Source: Chara braunii (lineage: Eukaryota > Streptophyta > Charophyceae > Charales > Characeae). From it: a DNA stretch of 38,518 nucleotides. Position numbers and translations under genes: made by a program. Location: assembly GCA_003427395.1 (NCBI GenBank), contig BFEA01000048.1, positions 2,696,288 through 2,734,805 of the forward strand, read 5' to 3'. Below, in pieces: positions 33,601-38,518 of the stretch. Each line of letters opens with the position of its first letter. The stretch's first letter is position 1. The notes below the pieces were generated by a model, which was not told the origin of the DNA, did no database searches, and worked only from the letters and a program-made list of their open reading frames with translations.

Positions 33601-35745
33601 AAACCTCCAAGTTGATGTCACTTAACTTATATAGATAATATAGAACGTGTCCAGAATTTTTTTGCACCATGATTTGGGGTTAACCCACATCGACTGGAAA
33701 GCACATCCTCACACAGATAGATGGGAGTACCAACTGATTTTCACCGGCAGTGAAGTCGTGCAAGGTTCCCAAGGGTTACCACCACTTGCAACAGTGGCAT
33801 GTCACTGAATAAAACTGCTCAGAATTTTTCTGCACCGTGATTTGTGTTTACTCCACATCGCATGAATAGACGAGGGTACATTTGTTTTTGCCGTGCAGTG
33901 AAACTGATGCAAGGTTACCAAGGGTTGCTACTAATCGCAGCAGTGGGATGTGCCTCAGTCCGGTACAGACTCTACCGTGTGAGTGGCGTACATCACCTAT
34001 CTCAGGAAAAAGAACCAAGCTGATCATTGACCTGGAACATCTAATAGTGACGCATAGTGAATCAACTAACAGTGACCCGCATCTCATTGCGGGGAAGTAG
34101 CAGCAACCCCTGGAAGGGCTCCTGCACTGACTCCCCTCCCACAAGTAAACAACAATCGTACCCTCATCAGCCAGCCCTGGGGAATTGAACTCCACCAGCG
34201 GTTTAGCGTCAAGGTGCAAAAGAGGAGTTCCACTAACTCAGATATTTGGAGACTTACTTGGCGGTTCCCATGCCCTAATTCCACTCCCAGCCTCCAAATA
34301 TAGACCACCGTCGTACCCTATAAACAACAGTCGTACCCTCATCAATGGGACCTGAGGCAGTGAGCTGCGGCAGCTGTCTAGTGAAGGTACGGAAAAGGAA
34401 TTCCAACAACTCGGGCATTGAGAGAGACCACATAGAGGGTTGGAGAAATGTGACACAGATCGTCGTTCTGTAAAGGAACACGTCATTGAATTATGCTGCG
34501 GGCTTCGTTAGGGTAACAAAAAAGGAATTGCGACTCGTTGCATAATAAAGTTAAATAAAGTTAAATAAACACAGATAATGGGAGATTTGCTCCGCAGCTC
34601 AGACAACACACCAACCAGTTGTGGCCTAAAGGCTGTGACGATACAGCATTGGACAAAGCGGAGCTAACCTGCTAAAGCGACGTGAATCAAAGAGTAAAAC
34701 AACACAAAACAATCACAACGACAGAGACAGCAGCTTTCATTTTGAAATCCCAAGTGTTCAGAGAACTTCAGACGGAGTGGCACAACAGTAGATGGCTGCA
34801 CAACTCCATTCTCACACAGCCATGCAGTTCAGCATGCACCGCAATAAGCGGAGGGAGAGACACCTGTGGAAAAATAACAACGAAGGACAGCCCAGCGGGA
34901 AAAAGACGAAGAAGAAATCCAACCATCTGATTCCAAAACGTGAAATGAAATATCCTCCTCACTCGTGGAAGGCATCAGAGAGCCGTGCACAAAATTTCTG
35001 CAAAAATAGGAAACGAAAGCATAGCATGCTAGCATCGCCTCAAAGGGAAACTGAAGTTACTGAACAAATTTTCGGCAAAAATAGGAAACGAAAGCATAGC
35101 ATGCTAGCATCACCACAAAGGGCAACTGAACATTTTTTTCTGCAAAAATAGCAAACGAAAGCATAGCAATGGCAAAGGAAAGCATAGCATGCTAGCTAGC
35201 ATCACCATAAATGGAAACTGAACTGCATGATGTCTGTCAGGACGTGTTTTTTTTTTAACAAATTTACATGGTATGTTAATCGAGTAGGCAGCAATATTTT
35301 TTCACAACACATTTAAGGCACGTAATGCAGTCGTACATGGTGTACATTTACACGAAAAAGACAGTGATAAGACACTCGTTTTAACAGACACTCGTTTTAA
35401 CAGACACTCGTTTTGACAGACACTGTCCCACACATGGTAAACAGGCACACCTCGTGCCTGTTTAGAGGTAGAGTCATTCACCAGGATAGGCCTTCGAGGA
35501 CGCCCTCAGGAGTTACGTCAGTATAAAAGGCGTCCCACGTGCACCAACCAAAATAGTCCAGCATACCGGGAAGCTGCAAGGAGACCAACACAAAACCAAC
35601 CGCCTATTTTCAGTCACAAGTACAGATAGTGCATCTTGGCATGGAAAAAAAAAGCAAACAAAAAGCAAAAGCATAATGCACAAATCATGCTGCAGTACAC
35701 GAGGAACAACAACAACCAAAAAAAAAAAAAAAAAGCAAAAGCATG

Positions 35746-35794
<49 letters not shown>

Positions 35795-37995
35795 GACAAA
35801 TCGTGCTGCAGCATAGGAGTAAGTTTCGAGTAACGCAGAAGAGAACCCTCAACCTTCAAACCACTGAGTTCAACAACGAAGGCAGATGAGCACCAGAGCA
35901 GAAGAGCAAAAGAAATGGAACATTGACAGGCACCAACGATTCCAACCAGACGAGCTCCCTATGATTTACAAGGGGCAATTTCACGACTCAGAGAATTCTG
36001 GATAGATACCCCGGGAAGACCAGCAGGATTGATATATTACCAGTTTGACCGACTGGCTGATTCGTTTCATCAAAAAAAAAAATAAAATCGAAATCAAAAA
36101 TTCAAAATCAAAATTCAAACGTGATACTCCCTTAGAGATGCGCACACCAGTACTTGGTGCGTTCCTTCACAGAACTGAGAGCGCAGTAGAGGCTTCTTCT
36201 TTAATGGAGGACGACATGAGCGTACCTGTTTCCTCTCTCTTCGTAGGAAAGACTGTGAATGTGCCTCAACCGCCCTGGTACATACATACAGAAAGAACCC
36301 CCGATCAAACCTCAATTAAAAAACGCTGAATGTGCCTCAACCGCCGTGGTACATACATACAGATACATACAGAAAGAACCCCCGATCAAACATCAATTAA
36401 AAAGACTCTCAATATGCCTCAACCGCCCAATGTTAGTCAACCGCCCTGGTACATATATACACAGAGAACCCCGAATCAAGCCTCATCAACTCCTTTTTTG
36501 GAAACATCATACGAACCAACAGGCAAGGGGAAATCACATCGGTGAAAGCTAACATGTCTGAAGGAAACAAGCTGAACATTCCGACTTCTTAACTAGCAGA
36601 AATTCACGAAAATGTATTACGTTATTTGCCTGTAGGTGGTATTATTGGACTTGTCTTTTTGCTGGAAATTTTCTTAGTTGTAGATAATGATTACATTCCA
36701 ATATTACCAACAGACTTGAATACAACTGTATTTCAATATACTGTTTATGCTTCCAAAATACAAAGTTGGACGAATCTGGAAACTTTAGGAATGTTGTGAG
36801 CCGCTCGTTCAGCACTCGAAGAAGATTATCCAGTTTTCAAGCCATCTGCCTACGCCCACATCTCGAAGCACTGAAATAACTTATTTCTGTACCAACTTGC
36901 TGAGCCACTAAAGAAAGAGCTCAGCCAGCGTCAAGAAACATTGCCACGAATTGCATTGCATTGAATTCTCTTTGCCGCGCTGCTACCTAAAATACTACTA
37001 CCTGGCCGACCTGCGACCAACATATCGGAGCCACAGGCGTTCACAGAGAATAAGCAGTATGTACATGTACACATTTCCCTATCCGTTTGTAAGCAGTTGA
37101 AACTGTAAGGTGGATATGAGAGAAGAATCTAGCTTAGTTTTGAAAGAAAAGGGAGAAAAACTGTAAGCGTCCTAGCACTGCCTACACGCCAAGTCCGAGT
37201 CCACAATACAGTACACATTTGCTTATTTGTTTGTCAGTAGCTTCAACTTTTAACGTCCTAGCGGCAGCACTGCTTACACGCCTACGGTAGTCCTTTGGCG
37301 CATCATCCATCACTTTCATTCTGTCAACGAGCTGCACACACCTGTAGAAGGAAACCCCACAGCTGTTGAAATGAGCTGCACACACCTGTAGAAGGAAACC
37401 CCACAGCCGTTGAATTAAAACCATAAGACCTGATACACCTCTTGAATTACAATCATAGATAGAAGGATGACTGGGTGCAAACTTTATGAGATGAACAACA
37501 CCGTACTTATATGCCGTTTCTCAGCTGCCAGTCCTGATTGGCACGAATTCACCAACACCCTCATTAGATTAATTGGAGCCATATATCATTGAAGTAACAG
37601 TGATTTCAAACTAGAATCATAGGATTAAAATTAAAATATGCCTTCTTCAGGCGAGTGCAGTGTTCGTTGGGATCGGTTTATCGAGCTCTGCGAGGTCGCC
37701 ATGAGCTGCAAGTTCAACTCAACCATGCAAGCCTAAACTTGGTGGACACACAATTTATGTAAAGCCAAAACACCAGGACAACCCAAATCATGTCGAAGGA
37801 TGATCTTCATTTCCAAAGAAGAAAAAACACAACTTCATTTTCGTCAAACATAAGCCTTCCGAGGAATGATCATGTTCGTTCCTCCAGCATCTCCAATTCC
37901 TTACCTCACAGCATCAGTAATCACGTTGAACGGGTTTCTACCAGAAGACACATAAACGGCAGCAGCAGCGCTTTTGGTTTGGACAGCAGGATCAC
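15852..37995 (-). CDS. GH36 SIP-type alkaline alpha-galactosidase / raffinose synthase family protein, 5'-truncated by window end
   Basis: Fourteen exons join on the minus strand: 37995-37905, 36274-36226, 35573-35482, 33226-33113, 30762-30619, 29268-28858, 26341-26260, 24237-24178, 23389-23322, 21343-21209, 20249-20189, 18900-18741, 17497-17409, 16205-15852. Every junction is GT/AG with matching phase, giving about 635 residues and a TAG stop. Family motifs appear in order: [44 protein letters not shown] (catalytic nucleophile Asp), [67 protein letters not shown]. It lacks the extra insert that raffinose and stachyose synthases carry after RASDDF, so an alkaline alpha-galactosidase/SIP assignment is favoured. 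Such enzymes act on raffinose-family oligosaccharides or galactosyl sugars. Substrate here is not provable. Full SIP proteins are about 750-780 residues, so roughly 120-170 N-terminal residues lie past the right edge. Introns are 0.65-2.5 kb and full of repeats. Confidence 0.93.
16437..17340. mobile_element. CTACCGTCTTC TIR element, long copy interrupted by a gap
   Basis: The left end ctaccgtcttcccccgaaaa plus taacgcccgggcgtt mirrors the right end, where cacccgggcgttagtttggg plus taacgacggtag closes at 17340. The left terminus also contains an inner palindrome (gcccgggcgttgtat / atacaatgcccgggc). The interior holds 425 Ns. It could be one ~0.9-kb element or two short elements collapsed around the gap. 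Confidence 0.55.
16762..17186. other. Assembly gap (425 N)
   Basis: A run of N inside the last intron of the GH36 gene. Protein continuity from exon 13 to exon 14 shows no missing coding exon is required here. Confidence 0.99.
17409..17497 (-). CDS. GH36 gene, exon 13
   Basis: Reads (G)[20 protein letters not shown] then EIFTVVPVK. Acceptor ttgcag at 17503-17498, donor GTAAGG at 17408-17403. It completes a Gly codon begun in exon 12. Corresponds to the LPKG...LTLKVLEYE segment of SIP proteins. Confidence 0.9.
17916..18036. repeat. ~60-bp near-perfect direct duplication in an intron-flanking region
   Basis: tttgagtggtactacgtaaa plus aacacagcgcttcgtgcct and tctctcgcccactcagttg occur twice in succession, separated only by a few bases. 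Confidence 0.9.
18741..18900 (-). CDS. GH36 gene, exon 12
   Basis: Reads [20 protein letters not shown] then [20 protein letters not shown] and [13 protein letters not shown](G). Acceptor gttaacag, donor GTACTG. With exon 11 it forms the conserved FNCQGxGW motif across the junction, and the NGDTAVY block follows as in family members. Confidence 0.92.
18967..19100 (-). pseudogene. U6 snRNA retropseudogene with A-rich tail
   Basis: The minus strand from 19100 reads gggacatcgttaagattgga, atgatacagaagattagcat, tacccctgtgcaaggatgac and gcaaatagagaaatggtcca, which is nearly the whole U6 apart from its 5' stem. It is followed by an A-rich tail, the T tract at 18967-18999 on the plus strand. The tail implies LINE-type retroposition. 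The substitution of gcatggcc by gcattacc argues against function. It lies about 110 bp upstream of the exon 12 acceptor. Confidence 0.85.
19624..19672 (-). pseudogene. U6 snRNA 5'-half fragment
   Basis: The minus strand reads cccttcggtacatccgttaa then aaattggaacgatacagaga and agattacc. This corresponds to the U6 5' stem-loop region and ACAGAGA box, stopping before the GCAUGGCC region. A truncated pseudogene. Confidence 0.8.
19835..19870 (+). pseudogene. Mitochondrial tRNA 3' end, probably trnR(UCU)
   Basis: ggtcacaggttcaaatcctg plus taggatgc contains a perfect T arm (acagg-ttcaaat-cctgt) and a 7-nt acceptor strand aggatgc. The sequence upstream (cttcaataaagtct) does not complete a cloverleaf. 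Identity as the plant mitochondrial Arg tRNA is from memory of that sequence and is uncertain. Being directly followed by trnY supports a mitochondrial origin. Confidence 0.55.
19881..19915 (+). pseudogene. trnY: 5' half of mitochondrial trnY(GUA) (NUMT)
   Basis: gggagagtggccgagtggtt plus aaaagcgacagactg matches the acceptor 5' strand, D arm and 5' anticodon stem of plant mitochondrial tRNA-Tyr and stops just before the anticodon. The rest is replaced by a foldback element beginning at 19915, so the gene is broken. Confidence 0.8.
19915..20098. mobile_element. Foldback element with perfect 71-bp inverted arms
   Basis: The left arm 19915-19985 (starting gagtgtgaacagtgttactc) is the exact reverse complement of 20028-20098, with a 42-nt loop at 19986-20027. 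It sits at the anticodon position of the trnY remnant and 90 bp downstream of the exon 11 donor. It has no coding capacity. The perfect arms suggest either recent origin or gene conversion. No flanking target duplication is obvious. Confidence 0.85.
20189..20249 (-). CDS. GH36 gene, exon 11
   Basis: 61 nt reading (S)[20 protein letters not shown]. Acceptor catgcag, donor GTGTGT. The first T completes a Ser codon from exon 10. Matches the conserved LKxWNxNxxxGVxGxFNCQ motif of the family. Confidence 0.93.
20592..20702. mobile_element. CTACCGTCTTC TIR element, short copy (111 bp)
   Basis: ctaccgtcttcacccgaata plus gaacgcccggtcattatagc at the left is mirrored by gataatgaccgggcattcta plus ttggggtgaagatggtag at the right. 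The arms are about 45 bp with a few mismatches and the loop about 20 bp. Located in the intron between exons 10 and 11. A TA dinucleotide lies just inside each end, and no longer target duplication is visible. Confidence 0.8.
21209..21343 (-). CDS. GH36 gene, exon 10
   Basis: Reads (S)[20 protein letters not shown] then [20 protein letters not shown] and RDGC. Acceptor gtgcag, donor GTTTGT. The block corresponds to the VSDKPG...[11 protein letters not shown]...GRPTRDCLF signature of SIP proteins. Confidence 0.95.
21635..22210. repeat. Three-copy ~140-250 bp tandem repeat in an intron
   Basis: Copies of cataggagaacatacaggtt, tctactaaaagaagtagagg, ctgccagaaagaacaccacc, taccacaaataatgctggat and gcaagcagggcacatgtttc lie at about 21640-21770, 21788-21930 and 22058-22190. 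Between copies 2 and 3 a small unit, catgtttcagaagcgatcac, is present four times. Confidence 0.92.
22956..23069. mobile_element. CTACCGTCTTC TIR element, short copy (114 bp)
   Basis: ctaccattttcagccgaata plus gagcacacagttattatcac at the left is matched by gtgcattctgttcaggtgaa plus gatggtag at the right. More diverged than the 20592 copy. It lies between exons 9 and 10. Confidence 0.7.
23322..23389 (-). CDS. GH36 gene, exon 9
   Basis: Reads [20 protein letters not shown] then YV(S). Acceptor ttgaacag, donor GTAATT. It forms the conserved [30 protein letters not shown] stretch together with exons 8 and 10. Confidence 0.95.
23765..24142. repeat. Two consecutive direct duplications
   Basis: An ~85-bp unit (accatcattcaaagtctttt ... 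gaagaccatatttctcaa) occurs at about 23769 and 23853. A ~58-bp unit (ggctagcccgtctcgcaatt ... cacagaagctatggctacct) occurs at about 24024 and 24088. Both lie just downstream of exon 8. Confidence 0.88.
24178..24237 (-). CDS. GH36 gene, exon 8
   Basis: A 60-nt phase-0 micro-exon reading [20 protein letters not shown]. Acceptor ttttgccag, donor GTAAGT. PDWDMF is one of the most conserved motifs of the raffinose synthase/SIP family. Confidence 0.95.
24810..25315. repeat. Five-copy interspersed tandem repeat
   Basis: The unit gaggtgaaactacaaagcct plus acaacagttgtaccatagca and ttcagacactgcattccatt recurs at about 24880, 24950, 25085, 25160 and 25235. A second unit (gaggattgtgattgcagct, ctccatatcagttgcaaata) is seen at 24812, 24832 and 25039. 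Confidence 0.9.
25493..25584 (-). repeat. Dispersed ~92-bp repeat, copy 2
   Basis: Reverse complement of 7091-7182: it starts tttaggcacgaagtgcaacc and ends gtggactccttc on the plus strand. It lies in the intron between exons 7 and 8. Confidence 0.85.
26260..26341 (-). CDS. GH36 gene, exon 7 (RASEDF)
   Basis: Reads (S)[20 protein letters not shown] then HTAHICS. Acceptor gttgtgacag, donor GTAATA. This is the segment holding the presumed acid/base of clan GH-D. In family members I know it is RASDDF. Here codon 26310-26308 is GAG (Glu) in place of the first Asp, followed by GAT (Asp). No raffinose-synthase-type insertion follows. Confidence 0.92.
26488..26860. repeat. ~200-bp diverged tandem duplication in an intron
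   Basis: cttggtcaatcattcaccac ... ttccaaaggcatcattcaat against cttggtcaaacgtcatttac ... ttccaaatggcaccattctg, followed by matching gtaccat(c/g)agt(c/g)tggctcctt and aacagtga. Copy 1 also has an exact 30-bp duplication (gcaaaaacaaaccacatctt plus catttccaaa) at about 26511-26572. Confidence 0.85.
27403..27450. repeat. (TC)n(AC)n compound microsatellite
   Basis: A TC run at 27403-27424 directly followed by an AC run at 27425-27450. Confidence 0.95.
27525..27800. repeat. Poly(T)/poly(A) low-complexity block
   Basis: T runs at about 27528-27570 and A runs at about 27565-27655, with a second T block at 27747-27798. Opposed T and A tracts can form a hairpin. Base-level accuracy in such homopolymers from short reads is poor. 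Confidence 0.9.
28045..28600. repeat. ~215-bp diverged tandem duplication in an intron
   Basis: catctcatcaagaagaggaa plus cctgatttgc, then gcagtccaacttaatggtcc and gtgggttgcaaagagagacc at 28047-28235, against the matching blocks at 28260-28428. A third partial start (catcaagaagaggaacctga) is at 28571. Confidence 0.85.
28858..29268 (-). CDS. GH36 gene, exon 6 (catalytic nucleophile exon)
   Basis: The largest exon, 411 nt. It reads [20 protein letters not shown] at the start, [20 protein letters not shown] and [20 protein letters not shown] in the middle, and [13 protein letters not shown](S) at the end. The Asp in KVD (codon 29015-29013) is the expected GH36 nucleophile, at the end of beta-strand 4 of the TIM barrel. 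Acceptor atgcag, donor GTATGC. The sequence shows no indel or stop. Confidence 0.97.
30360..30425. repeat. (GAA)n triplet repeat
   Basis: About 17 AAG/GAA triplets on the plus strand within a longer purine-rich tract (30060-30540), with a short TTC counterpart at 30561-30580. In the sense of the gene this is a TTC tract inside the intron between exons 5 and 6. Confidence 0.93.
30619..30762 (-). CDS. GH36 gene, exon 5
   Basis: Reads (Q)[20 protein letters not shown] then [20 protein letters not shown] and IKNTFNL(K). Acceptor gggtgcag, donor GTAAAT. Matches the FAxRLxxIKENxKF...LKYVYVWHA segment, which joins the DDGWQ exon to the VWHA exon. Confidence 0.93.
31385..31555. repeat. ~85-bp diverged direct duplication
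   Basis: ccagctagacttgttcccat plus tttccatttcaggt and caaaaaactctta occur at about 31409-31456, and again at 31500-31547 as ccagctagagttgtttctat with the same downstream words. Confidence 0.8.
32350..32422 (-). pseudogene. U6 snRNA pseudogene fragment
   Basis: The minus strand from 32422 reads gtcgggacatctgttaaaat, tggaaccatatggagaagat, tagccttgggccctgcgcaa and agatgacacaca. This covers U6 from the 5' stem to the middle and lacks the 3' end. The ACAGAGA box is changed to atatgga, so it is non-functional. It lies between exons 4 and 5. Confidence 0.82.
33113..33226 (-). CDS. GH36 gene, exon 4
   Basis: Reads (C)[20 protein letters not shown] then [17 protein letters not shown](Q). Acceptor gcgtgcag, donor GTGAGT. 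DDGWQ is the hallmark of plant SIP/raffinose synthases and binds galactose. The leading C completes a Cys codon (TG from exon 3). Confidence 0.94.
33650..33950. repeat. ~155-bp diverged tandem duplication
   Basis: cagaatttttttgcaccatg ... acatcgactgga ... gcagtgaagtcgtgcaaggt ... caagggttaccaccactt at 33652-33800 is paralleled by cagaatttttctgcaccgtg ... acatcgcatgaa ... gcagtgaaactgatgcaagg ... caagggttgctactaatc at 33822-33955. Confidence 0.85.
34140..34440. repeat. ~175-bp strongly diverged tandem duplication
   Basis: acaacaatcgtaccctcatc ... aaagaggagttccactaact at about 34148-34242 matches acaacagtcgtaccctcatc ... aaaaggaattccaacaactc at about 34323-34412. On the minus strand both copies read similar peptides ([12 protein letters not shown] against [12 protein letters not shown]), but no continuous ORF survives. 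Confidence 0.75.
34995..35215. repeat. Three-copy ~70-bp repeat with aaacgaaagcatagcatgct
   Basis: gcaaaaataggaaacgaaag plus catagcatgctagcatc and caaagggaaactgaa occur at about 35000-35055 and 35074-35130, with a shorter third copy ending at 35222. Confidence 0.9.
35482..35573 (-). CDS. GH36 gene, exon 3 (WCTWDAF)
   Basis: Reads [20 protein letters not shown] then [10 protein letters not shown](C). Acceptor ccttgcag, donor [16 protein letters not shown] is the diagnostic motif of the family. The donor context CCTG|GTGAAT and the start of exon 4 share the word cctggtg. The phase-consistent GT/AG reading gives Cys between Ser and Leu. Confidence 0.94.
35717..35792. repeat. Poly(A) tracts
   Basis: Two A runs at about 35720-35734 and 35750-35792, separated by gcaaaagcatgat and flanked by duplicated words (agcaaaagcat). 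Length is uncertain. Confidence 0.9.
36226..36274 (-). CDS. GH36 gene, exon 2
   Basis: A 49-nt micro-exon reading (R)[16 protein letters not shown]. Acceptor tgtaccag, donor GTACGC. Corresponds to the AVK...H..TF..REKKK segment just ahead of the WCTWD motif. Its acceptor lies inside a triplicated repeat (36257-36490). Confidence 0.9.
36257..36490. repeat. Three-copy tandem repeat containing the exon 2 acceptor
   Basis: Units of 70-82 bp (tgcctcaaccgccctggtac ... gatcaaacctcaattaaaa) start at about 36257, 36327 and 36409. In gene sense each carries polypyrimidine-free tgtacca(g/c)ggcggttgagg. Copy 1 is the used acceptor, copy 2 has AC in place of AG, and copy 3 keeps AG but reads GCG GTT GAC TAA. 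Confidence 0.88.
36596..36799 (+). pseudogene. nad6: Mitochondrial nad6 fragment (NUMT)
   Basis: The plus strand reads [60 protein letters not shown] and LETLG, then diverges to ML and a stop. This is the central part (about 65 residues) of plant-type NADH dehydrogenase subunit 6 of mitochondrial complex I. The transmembrane N-terminus and the LLYTYYF...VLTMH C-terminal part are missing. It lies antisense in the intron between exons 1 and 2. The intact frame suggests recent transfer, and high similarity to mitochondrial wording suggests no nuclear adaptation. Confidence 0.9.
37150..37420. repeat. Direct duplications near the 5' part of the gene
   Basis: gcgtcctagcactgcctaca / acgtcctagcggcagcactg at about 37167 and 37253. 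gagctgcacacacctgtaga plus aggaaaccccacagctgttgaa occurs twice in succession at about 37330-37371 and 37373-37414. Confidence 0.88.
37905..37995 (-). CDS. GH36 gene, exon 1 visible in this window (internal exon)
   Basis: Reads (G)[20 protein letters not shown] then PFNVITDAV(R). Acceptor atgtgtgcag, donor GTAAGG. It matches the ESGDxAV...VHAGxDPFxxIxDAV segment of SIP proteins, with HAG changed to SSG and DPF to NPF. It begins in phase 1 after an upstream exon outside the window. I found no upstream exon between 37996 and 38518. Confidence 0.87.
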
Positions 37996-37999
37996 CTGC

Positions 38000-38518
38000 A
38001 CACATGCACAGCAATACACACAACAAGCAACTCACTCACCCGATTATCCGAATAAGACGAAGAGGGAGATCGAAAACACATTCGCTCCTCGAAAAAAAAA
38101 AAAAGAAGTGCAAGTGCAATCCATTCAGTCAGCAATTGGAAAGGCATACTTTCAAACAGACGAGCACACTTAAGCAGCGAGTGAACTCCATATATTGAAA
38201 GATACTACATGGCATCCCAGGGCACACATTTGTTTTAAACCGAGGGAGTAATGTTTGTTATTCCCCACGAATAGATTGGAGCATTTGTCCCAAAAAAAAA
38301 AAAAAAGGGTTAATTTCAAAAATATTGCTGTTTCGAAGTTTGGCAGCAAAAATGTCGTCCGTTCGAAGTTTCCTTTGCAAAAATAGATGTTTCGTTGCAG
38401 CTTTATCGGGTTCCCGTAGTTCGCCAGCAAAAATACCGCGTTTGGCCAAGTTTCACAGCAACGGACCCCTAGGCCCATGGCCGCAGGGACTCAGGGACTC
38501 AGCGTTCCGGCCTCAGGC
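38000..38518. other. Intron sequence, nothing further recognised
   Basis: Upstream intron of the GH36 gene. A loose internal similarity of gttcgaagtttc/gtttcgaagttt words with cagcaaaaat lies at about 38331-38445. No exon matching the family N-terminus is seen. Confidence 0.5.

Noticed and set aside
33848-34219. 123-codon minus-strand ORF as a GH36 exon or separate gene
   Set aside because: It spans two unrelated repeat blocks, does not match the family, and exons 3 and 4 join perfectly without it.
36800-37030. Continuation of the NUMT beyond nad6
   Set aside because: The reading [20 protein letters not shown] looks protein-like, but I could not match it to any mitochondrial gene and it runs into a stop, so I do not extend the NUMT.
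37182-37424. 80-codon minus-strand ORF as an upstream GH36 exon
   Set aside because: The peptide does not resemble the SIP family, the region is a local duplication, and exons 1 and 2 splice in phase across it.
1-38518. A previously undescribed multi-gene system
   Set aside because: Only one gene with real coding evidence is present; the remaining sequence is repeats, pseudogenes and organelle fragments, so no system can be supported.

Overview
This is an intron-rich, repeat-rich nuclear segment of a eukaryote. It carries most of one protein-coding gene on the minus strand and no other intact gene that I can support. The gene encodes a plant-type glycoside hydrolase family 36 protein of the SIP (seed imbibition protein) / alkaline alpha-galactosidase / raffinose synthase group. 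Together with mitochondrial fragments of green-plant type (nad6, trnY, LSU rRNA, a group II intron maturase) and U6 snRNA pseudogenes, this points to a streptophyte. Introns of 0.6-2.5 kb and scattered NUMTs would suit a charophyte alga such as Chara or an early land plant, but the species is inference.

Layout. 1-2100: short diverged tandem duplications, no gene. 2103-5061: a U6 3' fragment, tandemly duplicated LINE-like reverse-transcriptase C-terminal pieces with a zf-RVT zinc knuckle, a large inverted repeat, two copies of a mitochondrial LSU rRNA 3' fragment on the minus strand, and a MITE-like element. 5066-7480: nested tandem arrays. 7658-7695: a Nextera mate-pair junction adapter left in the assembly. 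9559-10388: a decayed group II intron reverse transcriptase/maturase on the minus strand. 10400-15850: low-complexity and duplicated DNA, a second copy of the MITE family, and hairpins.

15852-37995 (minus): 14 consecutive coding exons of the GH36 gene. Each has canonical GT/AG borders and all phases match, giving about 635 residues from roughly residue 120-170 of a normal SIP protein to the stop codon. The N-terminal exons must lie beyond the right end. All core motifs are present. One oddity is RASEDF where the family usually has RASDDF, a change at the position I infer to be the catalytic acid/base. Its introns hold U6 retropseudogenes, a mitochondrial trnR/trnY remnant cut by a perfect 71-bp foldback element, three copies of a short TIR element (one spanning an assembly gap), a nad6 NUMT, a decayed triplication of one splice acceptor, and many two- to five-copy diverged tandem duplications.

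I found no operon-like or defence-like system. The value of the window lies in the gene model, the organelle DNA traffic, the non-autonomous element families and two assembly-quality points.
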